A DNA stretch of 64,000 bases from Massilia litorea (GTDB taxonomy: Bacteria > Pseudomonadota > Gammaproteobacteria > Burkholderiales > Burkholderiaceae_D). Position 1 is the first letter of the stretch. Every line of letters begins with the position of its first letter. The stretch is from the NCBI RefSeq assembly GCF_015101885.1, contig NZ_CP062941.1, positions 310,001-374,000 on the forward strand. Direction: 5' to 3'. A model generated the notes under the pieces. It saw only the letters and a program-made list of their open reading frames with translations, had not been told where the DNA came from and did not search any database. This document shows, in pieces, positions 32,756-42,022 of this stretch. Made by a program: the position numbers and the translations under genes.

Positions 32756-33222
32756 CGTACCTTCGTGAGCAGCTTGGTCGTCGAGCGGTCATGCTCGAAA
32801 TCGATGGCGACCGCCTGGCCGCCATAGGCGAGCACCGCCTGCCCCTCGGGAATCGCGCTCATCTCGTAATCGCCGCCTTTCGCGTAGATCTCGGGCCGCG
32901 CTTCCAGCACGGTTTCGAGCGCCGTGTCCTCGTCGAATTCCACCACCAGGCTGACCGATTCCAGGGCCGCCAGCACGGCCATCCGGTCCGCCAGCGTGTT
33001 CAGGGGACGGTCATCGCCTTTCCCCAGGCGTTTCACGGAAGCGTCGGTATTGGCCGCGACCACCAGCGAAGCGCCCAGTTCGCGCGCCTGCGCCAGGTAG
33101 GTCACGTGGCCGCGGTGCAGGATGTCGAAGACGCCGTTGGTCAGCACGACAGGTTTTGGCAGGGCGGCGACGCGCGCCTTGAGCTCGGCGCGCGAGCAGA
33201 TTTTATTTTCGAAATTCGGCAT
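32746..33222 (-). CDS. rfaE2: D-glycero-beta-D-manno-heptose 1-phosphate adenylyltransferase (RfaE2/HldC type)
   Basis: 158 residues, a single nucleotidyltransferase domain with VVLTNGVFDILHRGHVTYL (HxGH as HRGH), a central ANTDASVKRLGKGDDRPLN and the ISTTxL-like RSTTKLLTK end. It adenylylates heptose 1-phosphate for LPS inner-core synthesis. The kinase half (RfaE1) is not fused here, as usual in betaproteobacteria. It starts 20 nt after the PilT/PilU-family gene on the same strand. Confidence 0.92.
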   Translation of the reverse strand: MPNFENKICSRAELKARVAALPKPVVLTNGVFDILHRGHVTYLAQARELGASLVVAANTDASVKRLGKGDDRPLNTLADRMAVLAALESVSLVVEFDEDTALETVLEARPEIYAKGGDYEMSAIPEGQAVLAYGGQAVAIDFEHDRSTTKLLTKVRAG

Positions 33223-33242
33223 AAGGTTCGGCTTTAAATGCG

Positions 33243-34427
33243 TCAGCTTGGATTTGCAGGGTCTTCCGGCTCTTCTTCGAGCATCATCGACAGCGGCGAG
33301 GCCTTGGCGCCGCCCTCGTCGGCTTCGCGCCGTTCGCCCGACAACTTGATTTGCAGGCGCAGGCCGTTGGCCGAATCGGCGTTGCGGATCGCCTCGTCGT
33401 AGCTGATATGGCCCTTGTTGTAGAGCTCGTAGAGGGCCTGGTCGAAGGTGCACATGCCCAGTTCGCGCGACTTGTGCATGATCTCCTTGATGCTGTGGAA
33501 ATTCCCCTTCAGGATCATCTCGCCGATGGTCGGGGTATTCAGCAGGATTTCGATCGCGGCTTTGCGGCCCTTGCCGTCCTCGGTGCGCACCAGGCGCTGC
33601 GAGACGATCGCGCGCAGGTTGGCCGACAAATCCATCAATAACTGGTTGCGGCGCTCTTCCGGGAAGAAGTTGATGATGCGGTCCATCGTCTGGTTCGCAT
33701 TGTTCGCGTGCAGGGTGCCGAGGCACAGGTGGCCGGTTTCGGCAAAGGCGATTGCGTGCTCCATGGTTTCGGTGTCGCGGATTTCGCCGATCAGGATCAC
33801 GTCCGGCGCCTGGCGCAGCGTGTTTTTCAGGGCGTTGTGCCAGGAGTGCGTATCGACGCCGACCTCGCGGTGCGTGACCAGGCAGTTCTTGTTCTTGTGG
33901 ACGTATTCGACCGGATCTTCGACCGTGATGATGTGGCCGGCCGAGTTGCTGTTGCGGTAGTCGATCATCGCGGCGAGGGTGGTCGACTTGCCGGAACCGG
34001 TGCCGCCGACGACCAGCACCAGGCCGCGCTTGGTCATCACGACGTCTTTCAGGACTTCGGGCAATTCCAGCTTCTCGAAGTTCGGGATTTCGGAAGCGAT
34101 CGTGCGCACCACCATGCTGACGCTCTGCTGCTGCACGAAGACATTCACGCGGAAGCGGCAGACGTTCGGCAGGGAAATCGCGAAATTGCACTCCATCTGC
34201 GCTTCGAACTCGGCGCGCTGGCGCTCGTTCATCAGCGACAGGGCCAGCGCCCGCGTCACTTCCCCGGTCAGGCGCTGCTGGCTCATCGGTTTCATCGCGC
34301 CCTGGTGTTTCATGCTGGGCGGGAAATCGGCCGAAATGAAGAGATCCGAGCCGCCCTGCTGGTGCATGACGGTCAGCAGTTTCTGGATGTAAGCGAGGGC
34401 TTCGGCCGGGCCAAAGGTGGAGGTCAT
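33243..34427 (-). CDS. PilT/PilU-family type IV pilus retraction ATPase (third paralog)
   Basis: 394 residues. Hexameric secretion ATPase with Walker A GGTGSGKSTT, Asp box VEDPVEYVHKN, Walker B LIGEIRDTETMEHA and His box GTLHANNA. The N-terminal sequence GGSDLFISADFPPSMK and the C-terminal tail (about 355-394, acidic, LSMMLEEEPEDP) are of the PilU type rather than PilT. It is separate from the pilT-pilU pair at 39235-41417. Start ATG 34427 has AAAGG 5 nt upstream; a longer frame is open to 34472. Its specific role versus the other two cannot be told from sequence. Confidence 0.88.
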   Translation of the reverse strand: MTSTFGPAEALAYIQKLLTVMHQQGGSDLFISADFPPSMKHQGAMKPMSQQRLTGEVTRALALSLMNERQRAEFEAQMECNFAISLPNVCRFRVNVFVQQQSVSMVVRTIASEIPNFEKLELPEVLKDVVMTKRGLVLVVGGTGSGKSTTLAAMIDYRNSNSAGHIITVEDPVEYVHKNKNCLVTHREVGVDTHSWHNALKNTLRQAPDVILIGEIRDTETMEHAIAFAETGHLCLGTLHANNANQTMDRIINFFPEERRNQLLMDLSANLRAIVSQRLVRTEDGKGRKAAIEILLNTPTIGEMILKGNFHSIKEIMHKSRELGMCTFDQALYELYNKGHISYDEAIRNADSANGLRLQIKLSGERREADEGGAKASPLSMMLEEEPEDPANPS

Positions 34428-34481
34428 GGTGCCTTTCTGAACTGTTGGGCAAGGATTCGTCGTCGATCTCACCCAGAGCGC

Positions 34482-34487
34482 ATTATA
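34482..34487 (-). promoter_or_regulatory. Candidate -10 element for the PilU-like gene
   Basis: Perfect TATAAT on the minus strand, 54 nt upstream of the start at 34427. The -35 region is poor (TAATTT). The divergent oxyR may use TCGACT (34488-34493) and TACTAT (34510-34515), so the two promoters would overlap in opposite directions. Confidence 0.35.
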
Positions 34488-34584
34488 TCGACTAAGATTC
34501 TGGTTAAATTACTATCCTGGCTGACCACGCCGGGCGGTGGCAGGTTTATTATTGCATCTCTGCAATGCGACTGACCATACTTCT

Positions 34585-35526
34585 ATGACACTCACCGAGC
34601 TGAAATACATCGTCGCCGTTGCGCGCGCCAAACACTTCGGCCATGCCGCCGAGTCGTGTTTCGTAGCCCAACCCACCCTCTCGGTCGCCATCAAGAAGCT
34701 CGAAGACGAGCTCGGCGTTACCTTGTTCGAGCGCGGCGGTTCGGAAGTGTCGGTGACGCCGGTGGGAGCGCAGATCGTGGCCCAGGCCGAACGCGTGCTC
34801 GAGCAGACCGCCGCGATCAAGGAGCTGGCCAAGCAGAACAAGGACCCGCTGGCCGGCCCCCTGCGCCTGGGCGTGATCTACACGATCGGCCCCTACCTGC
34901 TGCCGCCGCTGGTGAAAAACCTGATCGACAATGTGCCGCAGATGCCGCTCGTGTTGCAGGAAAATTTCACCGTCAAACTGCTGGAGCTGCTGCGCCAGGG
35001 CGAACTCGACGCTGCCATCATGGCGCTGCCGCTGCCCGACCACGGCATGCTGATGCAGACCCTGTACGACGAGCCCTTCGTTGTCGCCACGCCGCGCACC
35101 CATCCGTGGTCGAAGCGCCGCGAGATCCCGGCCGACGACCTGAAAGCGGAAACCATGCTGCTGCTGGGCAGCGGCCACTGCTTCCGCGACCAGGTACTCG
35201 AAGTGTGCCCGGAAATGGCGCGTTTCTCGTCGCCGGGCAACGGCATGCAGCGCACCTTCGAGGGCTCGTCGCTGGAGACGATCCGCCACATGGTGGCCAG
35301 CGGCATCGGCCTGACTGTCCTGCCGCGCGCCTCGGTGCGCGACATGGAAGATCCGAACGGCATGCTTTCCTTCGTTCCCTTCTCCAAGCCGGCGCCCTCG
35401 CGGCGCGTGGTCATCGTCTGGCGCAAGAGTTTTACGCGGCGGGCGGCGATCGAGGCGGTGTGCAATGCGGTGGCGCAGTGCGACTTGCCGGGGGTGGATA
35501 TGCTGGCGCTGGAAAAAGCCGCGTAA
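34585..35526 (+). CDS. oxyR: Hydrogen peroxide-sensing LysR-type regulator OxyR
   Basis: 313 residues. N-terminal winged helix (TLTELKYIVAVARAKHFGHAA, here the family start; about 1-65), then the LysR substrate domain with the OxyR redox pair in GSGHCFRDQVLEVC, cysteines nine residues apart as in E. coli OxyR, and the T-x-x-R and GxGxTVLP segments. Oxidation forms a disulfide and activates peroxide defence genes. ATG 34585 starts the family sequence; longer in-frame starts are unlikely. katE (20428-22827) and gpx (41451-41933) are plausible targets. Confidence 0.93.
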   Translation: MTLTELKYIVAVARAKHFGHAAESCFVAQPTLSVAIKKLEDELGVTLFERGGSEVSVTPVGAQIVAQAERVLEQTAAIKELAKQNKDPLAGPLRLGVIYTIGPYLLPPLVKNLIDNVPQMPLVLQENFTVKLLELLRQGELDAAIMALPLPDHGMLMQTLYDEPFVVATPRTHPWSKRREIPADDLKAETMLLLGSGHCFRDQVLEVCPEMARFSSPGNGMQRTFEGSSLETIRHMVASGIGLTVLPRASVRDMEDPNGMLSFVPFSKPAPSRRVVIVWRKSFTRRAAIEAVCNAVAQCDLPGVDMLALEKAA

Positions 35527-35600
35527 ACTCGTCGGGGGTGCCAAACCCGGTAAAATCGCTGTCTTGTCCACAATAATTCTTGCACGACAAGAAGCGACTC

Positions 35601-36455
35601 ATGAACAAGCTGGCGCTCTACTTCCGGCTGGTCCGCGCTGACAAGCCGATCGGCATCCTCCTCCTGCTCTGGCCCACGCTGTGGGCGCTCTGGATGGCCT
35701 CCGGCGGCAAGCCCGATCCGGTGGTGGTCGTCATCTTTGTCCTCGGCACCGCCCTGATGCGCTCGGCCGGCTGCGCCATCAACGATTACGCCGACCGCGA
35801 CTTCGACAAGCACGTCAAGCGCACCGTCGACCGGCCGCTGACTTCCGGACGCATCAAGGGCTGGGAGGCGGTCATGGTGGCCGCCGTGCTGGCCATCGTC
35901 TCCTTCCTGCTGATCCTGCCGCTCAATGCCCTGACCAAGCAGTTGTCCGTGCTGGCCGTGATCGTCGCCGGCTCCTATCCGTATTTCAAGCGCTTCTTCG
36001 CGATTCCCCAGGCCTACCTCGGCATCGCCTTCGGCTTCGGCATCCCGATGGCCTTTGCCGCGGTGCAGGGCCAGGTACCCGCCATCGCCTGGTGGCTGCT
36101 GCTGGCGAACGTCTTCTGGGCGGTCGCCTACGATACTGAGTACGCGATGGTCGACCGCGACGACGATTTAAAGATCGGCATCCGCACCTCGGCCATCACC
36201 TTCGGCCGCTTCGACGTGCTTGCGGTCATGCTGTGCTATGGCGCGGCGCTTGCCATCGACCTGGCCTGCGGCTGGATGCTCGGCCTGCGCTGGTGGTTTG
36301 TCGCGGGCGTCGTCGTCGCCGCCGGCATGGCGCTGTACCACTACACCCTGATCCGCGACCGCGACCGGATGCGCTGCTTTGCCGCCTTCCGCCACAACAA
36401 TTGGTTGGGTGCGGCACTATTCGTTGGTGTCGCGTTAGACTATGCATTAGGATAA
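35601..36455 (+). CDS. ubiA: 4-hydroxybenzoate polyprenyltransferase
   Basis: 284 residues, eight to nine membrane helices. First Asp-rich motif in [18 protein letters not shown], followed by RPLTSGRI, and the second in [20 protein letters not shown]; these are UbiA hallmarks. It attaches the polyprenyl tail to 4-hydroxybenzoate in ubiquinone synthesis. A start at TTG 35580 is possible; ATG 35601 matches the usual N-terminus ([17 protein letters not shown]). Confidence 0.95.
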   Translation: MNKLALYFRLVRADKPIGILLLLWPTLWALWMASGGKPDPVVVVIFVLGTALMRSAGCAINDYADRDFDKHVKRTVDRPLTSGRIKGWEAVMVAAVLAIVSFLLILPLNALTKQLSVLAVIVAGSYPYFKRFFAIPQAYLGIAFGFGIPMAFAAVQGQVPAIAWWLLLANVFWAVAYDTEYAMVDRDDDLKIGIRTSAITFGRFDVLAVMLCYGAALAIDLACGWMLGLRWWFVAGVVVAAGMALYHYTLIRDRDRMRCFAAFRHNNWLGAALFVGVALDYALG

Positions 36456-36538
36456 TATTGTCCGAAATGCACGACCCTTGTGTTGCACGATCGTGGCCGC
36501 CTGGCCGCGACCCACATTTAGATAAAGAGGACCTCCCC

Positions 36539-36853
36539 ATGATGGAAAAAATCCCGACCCAGACCGGCGCCCGCGACCAGCTGATGGCCGACCTGAAGAC
36601 CGTTATCCAGGACGCCGAAGCCTGGCTGCGCCACGGCGGCTCGCTGACCGGCGAAGAGCTCACGAAAGCGAAAGCCAAGTTCGAAGGCGCCCTGACCAGC
36701 GCCAAGGAAGGCCTGGCCAACCTGGAAGTCGTCGAGAAATCGAAAGCTGCCGCCAGGGCCACGGACACCTACGTCAAGGACAATCCGTGGAAGGCCGTCG
36801 GTATCGGCGCCGCTGTCGGCGTCGTGCTGGGCATGCTGATCAATCGTCGTTGA
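36539..36853 (+). CDS. DUF883 (ElaB/YqjD-like) membrane-anchored protein
   Basis: 104 residues. A charged helical region (about 10-80), then the DUF883 C-terminal signature DNPWKAVGIGAAVGVVLGMLI with one membrane helix and RR at the end. E. coli YqjD and ElaB anchor ribosomes to the membrane in stationary phase. It starts the coupled trio with YqjE- and YqjK-like genes (TGATG overlap with the next). Ribosome site AGAGGACC. Confidence 0.85.
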   Translation: MMEKIPTQTGARDQLMADLKTVIQDAEAWLRHGGSLTGEELTKAKAKFEGALTSAKEGLANLEVVEKSKAAARATDTYVKDNPWKAVGIGAAVGVVLGMLINRR

Positions 36854-37230
36854 TGGTCTTCACCGAGACGGTCGGCCGGATCGGGTCGACGCTCGTTTCC
36901 ATGGCGCGCACGCGCCTGGAGCTGGCCGCCGTCGAGGCGCGCGAGGAAGCGCAGTCGCTGCTGGGCTATGCGGCCTGGACGCTGCTGGCCGCCTTCCTCG
37001 GCGCTTTCGCGTTCATGCTGGTGGCCCTGTTCGTCATCGTGCTGTTCTGGGACGAGCACCGGTTGCTCGCGATCGGCGCCATGGCCGGCGCGTTCGCCCT
37101 GGCCGCCGTGCTGATCCTGGCGAAGGTGCGTGCCGGCTTCGCCGCGCGCGGCCCGATGCTGGCCGCCACGCGCGCGGAACTGGGCAAGGACATCGGCTTC
37201 ATCCAGGGCACGGGAGCGGCACATGAGTAA
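36853..37230 (+). CDS. YqjE-like protein (phage holin superfamily III fold)
   Basis: 125 residues with two long hydrophobic segments (about 38-65 and 70-97) after an amphipathic start containing LELAAVEAREEAQ, the YqjE pattern. Its ATG overlaps the DUF883 stop (TGATG). These proteins occur next to YqjD in many proteobacteria and are likely membrane stress factors rather than lysis holins. Confidence 0.8.
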   Translation: MVFTETVGRIGSTLVSMARTRLELAAVEAREEAQSLLGYAAWTLLAAFLGAFAFMLVALFVIVLFWDEHRLLAIGAMAGAFALAAVLILAKVRAGFAARGPMLAATRAELGKDIGFIQGTGAAHE

Positions 37231-37585
37231 GGGGAAAAACGGCGAGAAAACACCGCTGGCGATGCGCCGTGCGCACCTGGTTGCGGAATGCGCGCGCCAG
37301 CGTGGGGACCTGGCCGATCACCTCAATTTGCTGAAGGCGCCCGTGGAGCGGGTCCAGGGTGCGGCAGGGTTTATCGGCGCGCATCGCAAGACCTTGCTGG
37401 CCGGTGCCGGGGTCGCGGCTGGCATGATGATCGCGCGGCCCAGGCCGGTGCTGGGCGTGATCGCGGCGGGTGCGTCGCTGTGGCAGGTCGCGCAGCGCGT
37501 GGTGCCGCTGGTGCAGAGGATGCTGCCGACGGTGCAGCGGGTGCTGCCGATTGTTCGCTCGCGCTTGGGCGGGCATCTGGAATAG
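37223..37585 (+). CDS. YqjK-like small protein
   Basis: 120 residues. A basic N-terminus with MRRAHLVAECARQRGDL, then a hydrophobic Gly/Ala/Val region (about 50-90) and a helical tail. It overlaps the YqjE-like gene by 8 nt. Assignment to the YqjK group rests mainly on position after YqjD and YqjE and on the short basic/hydrophobic layout; function unknown. Confidence 0.65.
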   Translation: MSKGKNGEKTPLAMRRAHLVAECARQRGDLADHLNLLKAPVERVQGAAGFIGAHRKTLLAGAGVAAGMMIARPRPVLGVIAAGASLWQVAQRVVPLVQRMLPTVQRVLPIVRSRLGGHLE

Positions 37586-37608
37586 CCGGTCAGGCTAGCG
37601 CTTTGCAT

Positions 37609-37629
37609 GGTGGGCACAGGGTGCCCACC
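37609..37629. repeat. Dispersed palindromic repeat, copy E (core only), likely terminator
   Basis: Perfect arms GGTGGGCAC and GTGCCCACC with a 3-nt loop, the same core as copies A to D without the flanks. It lies between convergent yqjK-like and proC stops, a typical terminator position. Confidence 0.6.
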
Positions 37630-37633
37630 GCTC

Positions 37634-38443
37634 TTAATCCTTCCCCAACTCGTCTCCCAGCTCGCGTCCACGTGCGGCTGCCGCCTTCATGGCTGCGACG
37701 ATCGCTTCTTTCACGCCCGCCGCTTCCATGCTGGTTATCGCCGCATGCGTCGTGCCGCCCTTCGAGGTCACGCGCTGGCGCAATACGTCCAGGGATTCGT
37801 CAGACTGCGCCGCCAGCTGGGTGGCGCCGCTGAAGGTCGCCAGGGCCAGCTCCCTGCCCTGCTCCGCGCTGAGACCCATCTCCTGCGCGGCGGCGACCAT
37901 CGCCTCCAGAAAATAAAACACGTAAGCCGGACCGCTGCCCGACACCGCCGTCACCGGATCGATCAGGGCTTCATCAATCAGCCACACGGTCTGGCCGACC
38001 GCGCGCAGCACCTCGTCGGCGGCCTTGCGCTGCGCCTCGCTCACGCCGGCAAGGGCCACCAGGCCGGTAATGCCCTGCTTGATGAGCGCCGGCGTATTCG
38101 GCATCGCGCGCACGATGGCGCCGTAGCCTCCCAGCCAGCGCGACAGGTCCGTGCCGCGGATGCCGGCGGCGATCGACAGCACCAGCGGACCTCCCGTCAA
38201 ATGCGGCGCCAGCGTGCCTGCCACCTCGCGCATCTGCTGCGGCTTCACCGCCAGCACGATCACGTCGACATCCGCCACCGCGCCGTCGATGCCGCCCGCG
38301 GTCGTGGCGCCGTATTGCGCCGCCAGCCGGGCAAGGGCTTCCGGGTTCGGATCGACCACGTGTACCTGGGTGCCGCCGACCTTCGCCAGGCCGGCGATCA
38401 GCGCAGTCGCCATGTTGCCGCCGCCAATAAAAGCAATCTTCAT
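37634..38443 (-). CDS. proC: Pyrroline-5-carboxylate reductase
   Basis: 269 residues. N-terminal Rossmann motif FIGGGNMATALIAGL, NADP domain to about 160, then the dimerisation domain with signature DPVTAVSGSGPAYVFYFLEAM. Last step of proline synthesis. It follows yggS by 9 nt on the same strand. Confidence 0.96.
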   Translation of the reverse strand: MKIAFIGGGNMATALIAGLAKVGGTQVHVVDPNPEALARLAAQYGATTAGGIDGAVADVDVIVLAVKPQQMREVAGTLAPHLTGGPLVLSIAAGIRGTDLSRWLGGYGAIVRAMPNTPALIKQGITGLVALAGVSEAQRKAADEVLRAVGQTVWLIDEALIDPVTAVSGSGPAYVFYFLEAMVAAAQEMGLSAEQGRELALATFSGATQLAAQSDESLDVLRQRVTSKGGTTHAAITSMEAAGVKEAIVAAMKAAAARGRELGDELGKD

Positions 38444-38452
38444 CTCAATCCT

Positions 38453-39154
38453 TCAGTCGTAATGGCGTAAGCCGAAAATGGCGCTGCCGACGCGCACGAT
38501 GGTCGCGCCTTCGAGAATCGCGGATTCCATGTCGCCCGACATGCCCATCGAGAGCGTATCGATGGCCAGACCGCCCGCGCGCAGGCTGTCGGCGAGCTGG
38601 CGCAGCCTGGCGAAGGCGGCGCGCTGCAAGGCCGGGTCGGTCTGCGGTTCGGGAATCGCCATCAGCCCGCGCAGCCGCAAATTCGGCAGCGCCGCGACCT
38701 GGCGCGCCAGCTCCGGCAGCTCGGCCGCCGTGGCGCCGCTCTTGGTCGCCTCGCCGCTGATGTTGACCTGCAAGCAGACGTTCAGCGGGCCGAGCTCCGG
38801 CGGACGCTGTTCCGACAGGCGCTGCGCGATTTTCAGCCGCTCGACCGTGTGGACCCAGGCGAAGTTGGTCGCGATCGGGCGCGTCTTGTTGCTCTGGATC
38901 GGGCCGATGAAATGCCACTCCAGGGGTAGGTCCGGTTGCGCGCGCGCCACGGCGGCGATCTTTTCGACGCCTTCCTGCAGATAGTTTTCGCCGAAAGCGC
39001 GCTGTCCCGCAGCCACCGCTTCGAGCACGGCTTCCATTGGGAAGGTCTTCGATACGGCCAGCAGCTGCACGCTCGATGGCGGCCTGTTGGCGGCCCGCAC
39101 GGCGGTCGCGATTATCGCTTCGACAGCTTGCAAGTTGGCGGCGATTGTGGACAT
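38453..39154 (-). CDS. YggS family pyridoxal phosphate homeostasis protein
   Basis: 233 residues. Alanine-racemase-like barrel with the PLP lysine in LLAVSKTFP, FGENYLQEG, WHFIGPIQSNK and the C-terminal MGMSGDMESAI. It buffers free PLP and amino-acid balance and has no known catalytic reaction. The order pilT divergent from yggS-proC is conserved in many proteobacteria. Confidence 0.94.
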   Translation of the reverse strand: MSTIAANLQAVEAIIATAVRAANRPPSSVQLLAVSKTFPMEAVLEAVAAGQRAFGENYLQEGVEKIAAVARAQPDLPLEWHFIGPIQSNKTRPIATNFAWVHTVERLKIAQRLSEQRPPELGPLNVCLQVNISGEATKSGATAAELPELARQVAALPNLRLRGLMAIPEPQTDPALQRAAFARLRQLADSLRAGGLAIDTLSMGMSGDMESAILEGATIVRVGSAIFGLRHYD

Positions 39155-39234
39155 AATTGTTTTCTATAGGAAATTTTCGCGCAGGTACTGAAGAGGTACG
39201 CCGGAGCTGTTCCTCCACCGCATAGGGATTATAA

Positions 39235-40278
39235 ATGGACATCTCAGAACTACTCGCCTTCTCGGTGAAGAACAAGGCCTCCGACCTGCACCTCTCGGCC
39301 GGCCTGCCGCCGATGATCCGTGTGCATGGCGACGTACGCCGCATCAACCTGCCGCCGCTCGAGCACAAGGACGTGCACGCCATGATCTATGACATCATGA
39401 ACGACGGCCAGCGCAAGCAGTACGAAGAAATCCTGGAATGCGACTTCTCGTTCGCGATCCCCGGCCTGGCGCGCTTCCGCGTCAACGCCTTCAACCAGGA
39501 ACGCGGCGCCGCCGCCGTCCTGCGTACCATTCCGTCCAAGATCCTGACGCTGGAAGAACTGAACGCGCCGAAGATCTTCGGCGAACTGGCCTTGAAACCG
39601 CGCGGCCTGGTACTGGTGACGGGTCCGACGGGCTCGGGCAAATCGACCACGCTGGCGGCGATGGTCAACCACCTGAACGAGACCGAATACGGGCACATCC
39701 TGACGATTGAAGATCCGATCGAATTCGTGCACGACTCGAAGAAATGCCTGATCAACCAGCGCGAAGTCGGCCCGCACACCCTGTCGTTTTCCAACTCGCT
39801 GCGTTCGGCATTGCGCGAAGACCCGGACGCGATCCTGGTCGGCGAACTGCGCGACCTCGAGACCATCCGTCTCGCCTTGTCGGCCGCCGAAACCGGCCAC
39901 CTCGTGTTCGGTACCCTGCACACCTCGTCCGCGGCGAAAACGATCGACCGTATCGTCGACGTCTTCCCGGCCGAAGAAAAGGAGATGGTGCGGGCGATGC
40001 TGTCGGAATCGCTGCAGGCCGTGATTTCGCAGACCCTGCTGAAAACGAAGGACGGTACGGGCCGCGTCGCCGCCCACGAAATCATGATCGGCACGCCGGC
40101 GATCCGCAACCTGATCCGCGAAGCGAAGATCGCCCAGATGTATTCGGCGATCCAGACCGGCAGCAATGTCGGCATGCAGACCCTGGACCAGAACCTGACG
40201 GACCTCGTGCGCCGCAACGTGATCTCCAGCGCCGCGGCCCGTTCGGCCGCCAAAATTCCTGAAAACTTCCCGGGCTAA
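39235..40278 (+). CDS. pilT: Type IV pilus retraction ATPase PilT
   Basis: 347 residues. Starts MDISELLAFSVKNKASDLHLS, a PilT N-terminus; Walker A GPTGSGKSTT, Asp box IEDPIEFVH, Walker B LVGELRDLETIRLA, His box GTLHTSSAAKTIDR, and the PilT-specific AIRNLIREAKIAQM with IQTG nearby. Powers pilus retraction for twitching and DNA uptake. Ribosome site AGGGA about 8 nt upstream. 2 nt between its stop and pilU. Confidence 0.97.
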   Translation: MDISELLAFSVKNKASDLHLSAGLPPMIRVHGDVRRINLPPLEHKDVHAMIYDIMNDGQRKQYEEILECDFSFAIPGLARFRVNAFNQERGAAAVLRTIPSKILTLEELNAPKIFGELALKPRGLVLVTGPTGSGKSTTLAAMVNHLNETEYGHILTIEDPIEFVHDSKKCLINQREVGPHTLSFSNSLRSALREDPDAILVGELRDLETIRLALSAAETGHLVFGTLHTSSAAKTIDRIVDVFPAEEKEMVRAMLSESLQAVISQTLLKTKDGTGRVAAHEIMIGTPAIRNLIREAKIAQMYSAIQTGSNVGMQTLDQNLTDLVRRNVISSAAARSAAKIPENFPG

Positions 40279-40280
40279 AA

Positions 40281-41417
40281 ATGGAACGCGACCAGGCCTC
40301 AAAATTCATGTTCGACCTGCTGCGCCTGATGGTCAGCAAGGGCGGCTCGGACCTGTTCATCACCGCCGGCTTCCCGCCGGCGATCAAGATCGACGGCAAG
40401 ATGACGCCGGTCTCCAGCCAGCCCCTGACGGCCGCCCACACGGCCGATCTCGCGCGTTCGATCATGAACGACAAGCAGACAGCCGGCTTCGAGCTGACGA
40501 AAGAGGCGAACTTCGCGATCAGCCCGGGCGACCTGGGGCGCTTCCGCGTCTCCGCTTTCGTCCAGATGAGCAGCGTCGGCATGGTGCTGCGCACGATCAC
40601 GACGCAGATCCCGAAGTTCGAGGACCTGGCCCTGCCGAACGTGCTGAAGGACGTCATCATGTCCAAGCGCGGCCTGGTGATCATGGTCGGCGCCACCGGC
40701 TCCGGTAAATCGACGACGCTGGCCGCCATGGTCGGCTACCGCAACGAAAACAGCTACGGCCACATCATCACGATCGAGGACCCGGTCGAATTCGTCCACC
40801 CGCACAAGAACTGCGTCATCACGCAGCGCGAAGTGGGCGTCGATACCGACAGCTTCGAGGCGGCCCTGAAGAACTCCCTGCGCCAGGCGCCGGACGTGAT
40901 CCAGATCGGAGAGATCCGCGACCGCGAGACGATGGAACATGCGATCGCCTTCGCCGAGACCGGCCACCTGTGCTTGGCCACCCTGCACGCGAACAGCGCC
41001 AACCAGGCGCTCGACCGCATCATCAACTTCTTCCCCGAAGAGCGCCGCCAGCAGCTGTTGATGGACCTCTCGCTGAACCTGCGCGGCCTGATTTCGCAGC
41101 GCCTGATCCCGAAGAAGGAAGACAAGGGCCGCGTAGTGGCGATGGAAATCATGCTCAATTCTCCGCTGATCTCGGACCTGGTCTTCAAGGGCGAAGTCCA
41201 CGAGATCAAGGAGATCATGAAGAAGTCGCGCGAACTGGGCATGCAGACTTTCGACCAGGCCCTGTTCGACCTGTACGAGGGAGACAGGATTTCGTACGAG
41301 GATGCGCTGCGCAATGCCGATTCGGTCAACGACCTGCGCCTGAACATCAAGCTCAACAGCAAGAACGCGAAGGACCGCGATTTCTCGAGCGGGACCGAGC
41401 ACCTCGGCCTGGTCTGA
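40281..41417 (+). CDS. pilU: PilT-dependent pilus ATPase PilU
   Basis: 378 residues. Walker A GATGSGKSTT, IEDPVEFVHPHKN, QIGEIRDRETMEHA and ATLHANSANQALDR. N-terminal FDLLRLMVSKGGSDLFIT is a PilU mark. PilU supports high-force retraction together with PilT. It follows pilT directly. Confidence 0.96.
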   Translation: MERDQASKFMFDLLRLMVSKGGSDLFITAGFPPAIKIDGKMTPVSSQPLTAAHTADLARSIMNDKQTAGFELTKEANFAISPGDLGRFRVSAFVQMSSVGMVLRTITTQIPKFEDLALPNVLKDVIMSKRGLVIMVGATGSGKSTTLAAMVGYRNENSYGHIITIEDPVEFVHPHKNCVITQREVGVDTDSFEAALKNSLRQAPDVIQIGEIRDRETMEHAIAFAETGHLCLATLHANSANQALDRIINFFPEERRQQLLMDLSLNLRGLISQRLIPKKEDKGRVVAMEIMLNSPLISDLVFKGEVHEIKEIMKKSRELGMQTFDQALFDLYEGDRISYEDALRNADSVNDLRLNIKLNSKNAKDRDFSSGTEHLGLV

Positions 41418-41450
41418 CCGCGCGCGGGTGATACGCGTTATCATCCTGCC

Positions 41451-41933
41451 ATGAACGTTTTCGACTTCCAGGCCGCCCTGTTGGACGGCACCCCCATCGA
41501 CCTGTCGCGCTACCGCGGCAAGGTACTCCTGATCGTCAACACGGCCAGCGCCTGCGGCTTCACGCCCCAGTACAAGGGCCTGGAAGAAGTCTATCGCCAG
41601 TTCCGCGAGCGCGGCGTCGAAGTGCTGGGTTTTCCCTGCAATCAGTTCGGCCACCAGGAACCCGGCGGCGAAGCCGAGATCGGCGCCTTCTGCGAAAAGA
41701 ACTACGGCGTGAGCTTCCCGCTGTTCGCCAAGGTCGAGGTCAACGGTCCCGGCGCCCATCCCCTGTTCCAGCACCTGAAGCATGCTGCGCCGGGCGTGCT
41801 CGGCACGGAACTCATCAAGTGGAATTTCACGAAATTCCTGGTCGGGCGCGACGGCAAGGTCGTCAGGCGTTATGCGCCGCAGACCAAGCCGGAAGAGATC
41901 ACGGGCGATATTGAACAGCTGCTGGGCCGGTAA
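41451..41933 (+). CDS. Glutathione peroxidase-family protein
   Basis: 160 residues. Thioredoxin-fold peroxidase with peroxidatic Cys in NTASACGFTPQY, Gln in FPCNQFGHQEPG and Trp in IKWNFTKFLV, the Gpx tetrad. Bacterial members often use thioredoxin as reductant. No signal peptide. Ends before a strong two-way terminator. Confidence 0.93.
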   Translation: MNVFDFQAALLDGTPIDLSRYRGKVLLIVNTASACGFTPQYKGLEEVYRQFRERGVEVLGFPCNQFGHQEPGGEAEIGAFCEKNYGVSFPLFAKVEVNGPGAHPLFQHLKHAAPGVLGTELIKWNFTKFLVGRDGKVVRRYAPQTKPEEITGDIEQLLGR

Positions 41934-41976
41934 CAAAACCCTCGCGACGCGGCACCCGGAAACGCATCCGCACATG

Positions 41977-42006
41977 AAAAAAGCCCGCACTGGTGCGGGC
42001 TTTTTT
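41977..42006. terminator. Bidirectional rho-independent terminator
   Basis: Perfect stem GCCCGCAC/GTGCGGGC (41983-42000) with a 2-nt gap, flanked by six A on the left and six T on the right. Serves gpx (+) and the Ala/Thr-rich exported protein gene (-). Confidence 0.9.
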
Positions 42007-42022
42007 CACTACAGGCGTGCGC

